Position numbers and translations under genes: made by a program
The notes under the pieces: generated by a model
Seen by the model: the letters and a program-made list of their open reading frames with translations, nothing else
What the model was told of the DNA's origin: nothing
Databases searched by the model: none
Source: Gnetum montanum
Lineage: Eukaryota > Streptophyta > Gnetopsida > Gnetales > Gnetaceae
Assembly: GCA_015680685.1 (NCBI GenBank)
Contig: MNCI01003984.1
Coordinates: 71,375-135,374, forward strand
Length of the DNA stretch: 64,000 nucleotides
Direction of reading: 5' to 3'
In this document: one piece after another, positions 55,763 to 64,000 of the stretch
How positions within the stretch are numbered: position 1 is the stretch's first letter
Layout of the letters: each line of letters starts with the position of its first letter

Positions 55763-58700
55763 AAGCACCTACTAATTAGCATTTTGAACAAGGAAAATGG
55801 TGAAACCAAGATCACATAAGAAAAGCTCATTGATCTATCAAAGATCAAGCAATAAGTTCATAGTAAATGTCTTATCCCTTCTTTGGATAATTGTTATTGG
55901 TTTACTTTCATGAAATTATATCATGTTGCATTGTTGGTTTTATCCTTATATGCTCTTTCAAGAGCATCCCATACTTGCTAGACAAGATATGGACAATAGC
56001 CCCATATTGCATAAAACTAGCAAACTAATGATCTTCTAGGGCCTAAAACTTGTTAACACAATGACCTTTCTTTCTTTCTCTTATGCATGAATTACAACCT
56101 ATATGCATTATTCATAGTTATTCTACCTTTTGTAATTTCTTTCCTACCAATTTACATTATCAAATATTAAAAGATAATTTTCTCTATGTGAACTAACCAT
56201 AAAATCAACCATATTCACCTATTATTTTCTCAATTAGAAAATAATTCCTTGACTATAAAGTCTTATTATTAATGTGTTTTGGATTGATATGTTCAATTTT
56301 AGATAACTTCATCTTTTGGCATTTTTCTCAAGGGCCTTTTCCTTGACCTTATGAACTAAATTTGAAAGGTCTATCATGAATTGTCATGCATAAACATATT
56401 TCTTAATAATAATTTTTAGCATTAATATAATAATCGACAAGGGGTTGATCTATATTTTGAATTAGGTTACTTTTTTGAATGATGATGTTGTTCAATGTGA
56501 ACTTTCCTCCTTTTGGAATATCTTCAAGGGAAAGTCAATGGAGCAATCAAGACATGTAGAGGGGAAGACAAGTGGGCTATGTCTAAGTGTTTCAAAACTT
56601 ACCTTAACTTCTCTTAATTGCTTGTAACGAAACATTATGACACCTAGGGAAATTTATCATTACTGGCTCAAAGAAAATTTGAATTCCAAACTAAGAATAT
56701 GACACCTAGGAACTTTATTTCCTGCATTAATTCCATTCAATGATTATGCACATCCTATAGACCCATATTGACACATGTTAGGGTTGGTATACTAGCTTGA
56801 AAAAGACATTAAAAATGTATAGAAAGCTGTTATCATTCACTGCAATGGTTAGGCTAAACCATGATGAGTTCATTAAAGGTTGTCACATGCTATAGCCATA
56901 GCTTTGGTTAAGCACTAAACTGGTTCTAGTCCATGCACTCTAAATGAGTAGGATTCTTCATTCTTTTTAGGGCTACCTTTGTGGTGGAGTGAACACATGG
57001 ATGAGATTGGTTGGGTGTTTGGCCACAATTTTGAGGGAATGAGATGATTATTGAAGAGGCATAATCATGTAATAGGACCTTAGACTCTTCTATTAATGTA
57101 TTTTAGATGGCACCTACAACTCCTCCAACATCCACCAATTTTTAAATTTTCCTACTCTAGAATTCAATCATGTTAAAAGTCTAAGTATAGCAATCTCTAT
57201 GACATTGCTAAATAAGAAACTTGTTAGTATCTATTAATTTTGTTATGTGAAGCAAAAAACATTTGTATTTATATTTGTATTTACTTCTGTTAAACATTGT
57301 AGTTGTATTAGAAAAATATTACTAAAAATTAAAAAAATAGAATTAAAAATAAAAAAATTTAAGTCAAAACTTTCCACTTCAAGTTACTAAGCTTCCAGTG
57401 ACTATGTTGACCTAGTGTAGTCATAGGTTTCCAATTGGGATTGGGTAGGAAAAACAACCATAAGTCCCCAAACTACCAACCTCCATGTCTACCTAGGATT
57501 CCCAGTGACTTTAGAATGCAAAATAGTGGAAACAAATCCATCCAAAATCCATGTTACAATGACAACTACACTAAAGATTTGCATGACTTTGTTGGGCTAG
57601 CATAGTCAATGGTGTTGCCTAGTGTAGTCCACATTTGGAACCCAAAAACAACTTCATCCAAAATTTCCACATGACATCCAACACCTACACTATACCAGTA
57701 TTATACTATACCACAACTATTGGTGTATAAGAAAAATCCTCAAATAATTAAAAATAAAAAAAGTAATAACATTTTCAGTTACAATAGCTACTACACAAGA
57801 AATTTCTATCATTAAATACTAATGGCTGATGAAACTAAGCAAGCAAAGAATATACACTTTGAATAACAAAAGAAAATATAAGAATAGTGAACTAGGTAGG
57901 AGTTAAATAAGAAATTGATTATTAGTTAAGCTCAAATGCCCACAAGCTCTAGTAATCCTCTTTCAATTTGAAAGGTAAGAAGTTTTGTGCCAAGTAGGCC
58001 CTTATTCCTTGCTTCAAATGCTTACAATTTTTCTAACTCTATCAAGGTAAAAGTGTGAGAATTCCAAAATATCAAATTTTTTAAGTTGATTTGCACAATT
58101 CTCTCTTAATTCTACTTAAATGAAATAACTATCTCTAGATTCAAATTTGACTCATTTGAGATTTAGAAACTTCAAAATTCAAGGAAATGAGAAATCGAGA
58201 TGATGAAAGGATGTCCATTAGTCATTTAGTTATGGCTTGGAGAAGGATGAGATGGCTAAGGGCCACATTTTGACAAAACATTGGAAACAACTTATCCAAC
58301 AGCAAAATCCTTGAATAGGGACCCAAAACCAAATGAGTCAAAACATGGAGTTTTCACCTCATTTCCTCCATAAGAAAGAAATGGCTCAAATTTCTATCCA
58401 TAAAGATTTTATCTATCCTACAAATCCATAAATGATGAGTAGCAATTTGCTATTGATAACAAAACACACAAAATAGCCACACATATAGTATTAGCGATAA
58501 CCATAAATCTATTAGAAGACATATCTTTTTTTTACCATAGAAATCTGTAGAGGCTCTTCTCACTCCGTACCAATGCAAAACTTAAAAATTTATGTAGATA
58601 AAACTTAGAACATAGGATAAGGTTATGTTTATGTAGCTTAAATGGCTACTTTTAGAGGTTGAATGTAGGGATAGTATCTAGCCTCTAAATTCCAAGTGCC

Positions 58701-59709
58701 AACAACCCACTCAATAGCCATGTGAAAGTGATTTTGACTAGACATCCATCCTTGATTGTCTTTGATAAACTTGACACTAATGTCAAGCCATGTTTTCAAA
58801 GGTCCTTGTTCAAATGTTTACATAGAACAATGCTTCTATCCATTATTAAATTTTCATTCCATGGTCATCTCCTAGGCTCGATTTAAATTTCAAACTCACG
58901 TGTGTCTTTACTGAATCTTATCAAAACTGTAGACTCCATTCTTTGCCATTGCATCCATGGCCAACCAAGGCCTTAAACTAGCAATCCCATGTCCAACTAA
59001 GGCCTAAAAATGGAAAAATCTAACCCTTATTGGCCAACATTAATCATGTTTTATCACATATATTCCACTTTGACTCATTTGACCTTGTTTTATGGTGTTT
59101 TGACTAGTTTTGACCTTGTTAGGCATTGTTGACCTTTATCATTCCTAGTAGATCCTACTTAACCTCTATTTCATTTTACTCACCATATTTACCTTCATTC
59201 TCACTATTATGGCCTATATTGACCTTTGTTAGCCTTTTATTGGTGTTAGGTGATGGGGTTTGATAATTCTTAATCATCATTTAACAAAATGTAACTACGA
59301 CATGCCAAGGCCTAAAACTAGCTATCTTATGGCCCATCAAGGCCTAAATTGGCAAGATGTGACCTTGTTTAACTGCATTCTTTTATCACTTGGCCTTTCT
59401 TGGACCTTCATTGACATAACTTGACATAGATTAATGTCATTTTATATTAGCATGACCTTATTTGACATCATTTTATATGGTTTTGATCATCATTTGGCTT
59501 TGTTCCATATCATTCCATAGCATTTAGCCTTTGTTTCATACTATTTGTCCTAACTTACCCCTTATAGCCTTTTCTAACCATGATTGAATTATGTTTGGCC
59601 TTTGCTCTAATGTATTTTGACTCATATATGCACTATTATTAATGTATTTTACATTATTTAACAGTTTTATTACATAAGTGATGCTTGATATGCTTATGTT
59701 CTCATGTAG
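55763..59709 (+). other. Spacer between protease and pol of element C, probable intron
   Basis: Almost 4 kb without a credible ORF on either strand. Two or three copies of the GACTAY...GTAGTC core found in D occur at about 57,398-57,620. The last 700 bp align with D at 24,770-25,339, including GATGGGGTTTGAT. It ends in CTCATGTAG, a likely splice acceptor shared with D. Recurrent strings like CAAGGCCTAAAACTAGC occur near 58,970, 59,305 and 59,340. Confidence 0.55.
59708..59709 (+). promoter_or_regulatory. Candidate 3' splice site before C pol
   Basis: TATGTTCTCATGTAG followed by GATTGCGC; the equivalent of D 25,338-25,339. The pyrimidine content upstream is moderate. Confidence 0.4.
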
Positions 59710-60010
59710 GATTGCGCTAAGAGGATAAGAGAACAAGTTAGACTAGCCTCAATGCTTGAATGGGCCCCTCTCATGATGTTGTCAAAGTAAGATAACCTAA
59801 GTTTTTGAAACCATTTGACTATACAACATTGACATCCTAGAGTATCCTAATGATCATTGACCTTGAAGCCAAAAACATCACAGAGGATCCCTTAGTTAAA
59901 ATTCCCATGTAAGATTACAATGTGTTGTTTATTACTCTTGAAATGTTGCAATAAATGACCTATGTTGATGACTTTGAAGGTTTTCAACAAGTGAGCCTTC
60001 ATGGAAAATT
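59710..60010 (+). pseudogene. Stub of pol of element C
   Basis: The segment around 59,850-59,925 (GACCTTGAAGCC...ATCACAGAGGATCCC) aligns with D at 25,520-25,590, which is the start of pol before RT. Nothing of RT, RNase H or integrase follows, and 3' UTR similarity begins at about 60,125. The deletion therefore removed about 3.3 kb relative to D. Confidence 0.6.
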
Positions 60011-61064
60011 TTGCATGATAGAGGGATGTCTTCCTATGACTTGCTAAGGTCTTAAAGTGGTACCACTAGCCTACTAAGATCTTAAACTAGCATCATGACT
60101 TGCCAAGGCTTTAAACTGGTAATACATGTAACCTTTGGTAGTTAGATTTTCTGAACTATTCTACATGACCTTATGTATTTCATTGTAACAACATGATTTC
60201 TTTATCTAGTTTTCTTATTCTCTTGGAGTTATGCTTGCAAGGTGAAGGCTAGAGTCATCATGGAGGTGCAACTCACCATGGTAGCAAGTCACCATGTGAC
60301 CTCAATGTGTAAGATTTAGTAAGTTTGTGCCACTATGCCAAGAGTACTTGATCCCATATCACTTGCATTACCATTTCCTTAAGGCCAAACCTATAGCCTG
60401 ACTATAACCTTCCTTACCTTAGATGACAATGTTGATTGATGTTTGATACTCATGCATCATGGCCATATGACATCCCTTCATCATTGTCCACCATTAAGTC
60501 CATTGAATGTAACACACTTCATTCAATAGGAAAGTATATATTCCATTAAGTCTAACATACCTCACTCAATATGAAAAACCAAATTAAAACCTAGCTTTGG
60601 CAATGAAACCTAATGAAGGTTTCACCCCAAAATAAATAAGAAAGAAAATTTCCAAGAAGCCAAATGACCAATGAAACCTAAAAGACAAAATAATGGCTTC
60701 AAATGTGCCAAGGAAAAAGCCTAATGGCCAATAAATCTTGGAGTAAGGTGATTGGTTTCTCAAACACATATGTCAAGTGAACCACACTTCAAAGCGCAAA
60801 GTGTGAAGATCAAATCAATTAACTAATATGTCTATACCACATAATATCCATGATGTTAACACTTGGAATGAATTGTTAGCCTTTATACCATTTCCATATG
60901 ACCTCACTCCCTTTTTACCATCATAACCTTCTCCCATTACCACAAGCATTCTTGGGCATGGTTTGACACTACTGGATCAAGCATAGAGAGGGAATGTTGG
61001 TGATGGACATGCAATGGTTTTTTTTATTCTTTTTCGATATCTCTTAGGTTAATCCTCTAAACAT
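60011..61064 (+). other. 3' untranslated region of element C
   Basis: Colinear with D 28,918-29,814 from about 60,125. Before that, three short repeats of an ACTTGCTAAGGTCTTAAA-like unit lie at about 60,038-60,120. Confidence 0.55.
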
Positions 61065-61080
61065 CAAAAAAGAGTGGCCA
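61065..61080 (+). other. Polypurine tract of element C
   Basis: CAAAAAAGAGTGGCCA just before the LTR start TGAAAC; equivalent to the tract of D. Confidence 0.6.
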
Positions 61081-61081
61081 A

Positions 61082-62775
61082 TGAAACACCACCAAAAATT
61101 TATGTTGAAACCTTCATTTCCCAATTTGAGGTAAGGATTCATTGCAAATGTGAGATATTTAGTCTATAAGCTACAATCTTAGATACTTCAACATTTTGGG
61201 ACCAAAAAAATACTTCAAAAGTTGTCACTACCTCATTTCATAAGTAGAAAAGGTTATCTAATGTCTCTATTTGGTCTTGGGAAGGCTGAAAATGCCTTGA
61301 GAACAACTAAAATTGGCATTTCCATGGGTTTTTGTAAGGGTATAGCCCCAACTATGCTAGAGCCATTTTAAGTAAACATAGTAGCTATAGTAGACATAGT
61401 AGCTACAGTAGACATCAATGCTATAGTAACTAGTGTAGTCACTACCAAGACCTAGGTAGAAGTACAATGTTAGGATTTTTGGAATTGTCAATTTTCCAAC
61501 AATAGCCAGCATAGTCATCCCAAGTTAAAAAAAACTAATGTAGACAACATTCTCCACCAAGCATAACACTTTCCAATGGACTCCACCATTTCCATAGTTC
61601 CCAACATTTTGCACATTTTCCACCATTTTTTCCATTTCTAAAAACCTTAACATAGTCTCCCAAATCAAGAATAGTAAGGATGATGCTAGTGTAGTCACAA
61701 AAGTCTATTTATTATTTATAGTAAATAGATGGGTTTTGTGGCTATAGTCCATACCAAAGTTACTATAACTAGTAACTATGTTGAAGGTAGATGACCATCA
61801 ACCAATGTTAGTGTAGTAAGGATAGTGCTAGCATAGCTACAAAAGTATATTTACTATTTATAGTAAATGGATGGGTTTTGTTGTTGTAGTCTATACTAGA
61901 CTTAGTATAAATGGTAACTACACTGAAAGTAAATGACTGTTGCAACCTACATGTTGACACCAATCTATTAACAATCATGGCAGTAGTGCATATACCCAAA
62001 AATAGCGACATCAACCTTATAAATACCCAACATGAACACCATTTTTAGGTTCCAACCTCTTGGAAGTTTCAAAACGTTTACATTTCCAACACCTTGGCAT
62101 TTGCAACCTTTTATAATAGTTTTGAACTTCACCTATGTAACAATAATTTTTGTACTTCCACAACCACCAAAGCCCATTTGCAGCCTTACTTCCACTTTTT
62201 GGTAGTAGAAATTGGCACTACACTAGGCATAGAGACTTCCACATGGATACCATTTCATCATAATGTGAAAATCCATTTCCATAGCCAGATTGTAGATCCT
62301 GATGGAAATTGATAGAAAGTTGCCAGAAACTAGAGCTAGGAAGAAATTGGATTGTGGAGTTGTAGTGGAACATAGCCTACCTTCTCCAATGGAATTCAAG
62401 CTCCTACCAACAACTTCTAGTGCCTTTGTCATGAAATCTATACTTCATGAACCTTATTCTTTATTCTTTATAAAGTTAGTGGTCATGTTATGCAAGTTTT
62501 AGTTCATGTTTCCATTTTTGCACTTGTTTTTATTTTTGAACTATAACTATAACTTAATTTCCATTTATGTTTTTGTTTTTTTTTCTTCATTTTTGATTTC
62601 ATCTCTATCTACGTTTACGTTTCCATTTACACCCCTTAAGTCCCTAGGTGATTAGCAAGACTGTCCAGGGCACCTTGAATCTCATTTTTCGAAGGCTCTT
62701 AGAATTTAGGGTTAAAACTATTTCATCCCTTATATCTTTTGGTTTTTGTTCCAATAATTAAAATTTGTAGCACTA
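61082..62775 (+). mobile_element. 3' LTR of element C
   Basis: Partner of 50,069-51,763, with the same length to one base. The end reads TAGCACTA against TAGCACCA in the 5' LTR. Copia gag sequence resumes within a few bases. The exact last base is uncertain by about three. Confidence 0.8.
62018..62025 (+). promoter_or_regulatory. Candidate TATA box of C 3' LTR
   Basis: TATAAATA with the same downstream flank (CAACATGAACACC) as the 5' LTR. Confidence 0.5.
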
Positions 62776-62778
62776 GAA

Positions 62779-63520
62779 AAAGGTAATCTCATCTTTGCTA
62801 TTCTCATCATGCTCATTAAGCTCCATTTCCTTGGAGGTAGCCTTTAGAGCGATGGGTTTTTCTTAAATAGCTCCTTCACTTATGAGATTCATTTCATAAA
62901 CAATGAGAGGATTTTGAAGCTCTTCAAATTTTAGAGTTGAAGAATCTCTAATTTCTTCCATGGCTATGACCTTTGATCTAAACTCTAACTAAAGTGTTTT
63001 GATTATTTTAATGACATTGCTCTTCAGTAGATCTTTGCCAGTATCCCTAATAGACACAACAAGATCATTTGCTCTAGAAAAGTAATATTTTATTTTCTCA
63101 CCTTCTCTTATTTTTATCTTATCATATTCACTTTGTAAAACCAACTTTGATTATTTAACTATAGAGGTTCCTTCATATGTAGCCTCTTAAGTTTGCCAAA
63201 TTTCTTTGGTCATTCTACATCCTACTACTATATTAAAATTTGATTTATTCAAAGCACAATATAAATAATTTTTTGCTTTATAACTTGAACTTATATTTTT
63301 CTTCTTAACTCCATTTATTATGAGACTTGATGGTTCCAGTGGAGTTATTGATAGGTAGAGTGTAGTCTTCAAGGATGGACTCCTAAACTTTGAACTCCAT
63401 AGATTCAAAGAATCCTTGCATCCTAGCTTTCAAATAGGTGAAGTTGAATCCATCGAACATGGGTGGCTTTGTATAAGATTTCCCCTTAATTTTTTCACTC
63501 TTGAAGTTGATGACAAAGAA
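62779..63520 (-). pseudogene. Proximal part of gag of element E
   Basis: The N-terminal half of copia gag on the minus strand. The start region has PPMFDGFNFTYLKARMQGFF (about 63,395-63,460), the usual opening of copia gag. The UBN2-type core follows: NYLYCALNKSNF, MTKEIWQT.EATYEGTSIVK, SKLVLQSEYDKIKIREGE and LRSL-like LEFRSKVIAMEE. About six stops break it. It stops at the insertion of C and continues at 50,063. Gag forms the element's particle. Confidence 0.8.
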
Positions 63521-63528
63521 GAGTACTA

Positions 63529-63541
63529 GGCTCTAATACCA
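63529..63541 (-). other. Primer-binding site of element E
   Basis: Minus strand TGGTATTAGAGCC, one mismatch from TGGTATCAGAGCC, the site for initiator tRNA-Met used by most plant copia elements. Two bases separate it from the LTR end. Confidence 0.8.
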
Positions 63542-63543
63542 CT

Positions 63544-64000
63544 TGAGGATTGTTGAACTTAGANNNNNNNNNNNNNNNNNNNNNNNNNGGGGGGGGGGGT
63601 CGGGAGGAGGAGGGGAGATGAATATGTTCCCAAATTAAAAATTCTTTGAAACAAAGAACACACCAAAATTAACATGGTTCCAAAACTTGAGTAGTCCACA
63701 CTCAAAAAAATAGTTTGCTAGCATACCTCTAGACTTTGTTACTCTCAAAATGTGATTTGAAGGGTACCACACCCTATAAAAGATCTTAGCTCTGCTTTGG
63801 AGTGATTCAATATAATGAATCCACTCAAACCCACAAATTCTTGAAAATCTTAGAATGTGGTTTCTAGAATTCCATAACCTTTACATCTTGAGCTCCACTT
63901 TGGAGTGTTTTGGTCCTACACCAACACTCAATCTTGTAGGATCTCAACAAGCTCAAGCAAGATGCCTTCCTATAAGAAGCACATCAACCTTGTAGGGAAA
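63544..64000 (-). mobile_element. 5' LTR of element E (partial, runs off window end)
   Basis: Similar throughout to 38,967-39,330 in the 3' LTR, with shared strings AAATTAAAAATTCTTTGAAA, AACATGGTT and ATGAATCCACTCAAACCCAC. It contains 25 Ns (63,564-63,588) followed by eleven G. The rest of the LTR lies outside the window. Confidence 0.75.
63564..63588. other. Run of 25 Ns at a G-rich site
   Basis: Undetermined bases directly before an 11-G run and GA-rich sequence. The other LTR has its G-rich tract here, so the gap probably reflects difficulty in sequencing it. Confidence 0.8.

Larger units (their letters stand above)
50069..62778 (+). mobile_element. Element C: Tat/Ogre-like retrotransposon inserted in gag of E, pol deleted
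   Basis: The LTRs at 50,069-51,763 and 61,082-62,775 (1,695 and 1,694 bp) are colinear and similar at roughly nine bases in ten where I compared them. The interior holds gag, protease, a 4-kb spacer and only the first bases of pol before the 3' UTR, so RT, RNase H and integrase were lost. Flanks read GAGAAAGG on the left and GAAAAAGG on the right: seven of eight bases match and AAAGG is exact. The reading frame of copia gag continues on both sides, which confirms the insertion. C is a relative of D. Confidence 0.85.
38762..64000 (-). mobile_element. Element E: SIRE-like Ty1/Copia element, minus strand, host of nested F and C
   Basis: Two homologous LTRs lie at 38,762-40,094 (3') and from 63,544 rightward (5', leaving the window). 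Next to the 5' LTR is a primer-binding site complementary to initiator tRNA-Met, then gag. Gag is interrupted by element C and resumes at 50,063. An additional ORF (about 48,575-47,100) and the polypurine tract lie toward the 3' LTR, with element F inserted in between. No copia RT, RNase H or integrase could be read, so pol seems deleted near 48,900-49,090. The nesting implies E entered G first, then F and C entered E. Confidence 0.75.

Overview
The window looks like intergenic DNA from a large, repeat-rich seed-plant genome. A gymnosperm such as a conifer is my best guess, but nothing here is diagnostic. It is AT-rich and CpG-poor, and I found no intact gene, tRNA, rRNA or CRISPR array. Almost all of it is old LTR retrotransposons inserted into one another, with reading frames broken by many stops and frameshifts. 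Every coding call is therefore a pseudogene, read frame by frame by eye.

Layout, left half. From 1 to about 9,990 lies element A, an Athila-like Ty3/Gypsy element on the minus strand (3' LTR, env-position ORF, integrase, RNase H, RT, protease, gag tail). A related plus-strand element, B, ends with an LTR at 15,826-16,613 and keeps its env-position ORF at about 12,892-15,640, but has no recognisable pol. An unassigned proline-rich coding remnant lies between them at 10,009-11,075. From 16,905 to 21,870 is a minus-strand remnant with several short GT-AG introns (P1). From about 21,900 to 31,215 is element D, a plus-strand Tat/Ogre-like Ty3/Gypsy element with two RNase H domains and a degenerate tandem array of about 190 bp period in the spacer before pol. 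A second, probably related, intron-bearing remnant (P2) spans 31,430-34,960.

Layout, right half. From about 35,280 to 38,761 is a plus-strand chromovirus-like gypsy remnant, G (gag zinc knuckle, RT, RNase H, start of integrase). It is interrupted by element E, a minus-strand SIRE-like Ty1/Copia element whose 3' LTR is 38,762-40,094 and whose 5' LTR starts at 63,544 and leaves the window. E contains two further elements: F (40,306-46,806, minus, paired LTRs, PBS, near-perfect TSD, no recognisable protein) and C (50,069-about 62,778, plus, Tat-like, relative of D). C sits inside the gag gene of E and keeps gag and protease but has lost nearly all of pol. E itself has gag and an extra ORF next to the 3' LTR but no RT that I can see.

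Points of most interest: env-position ORFs with a similar helical domain plan in two unrelated retrotransposon lineages (A/B and E); the palindrome-centred 190-bp array in D; a conserved splice acceptor before pol in D and C; the intron-containing P1/P2 family; and three single-N positions flanked by exact 43-52 bp duplications, which look like assembly artefacts.
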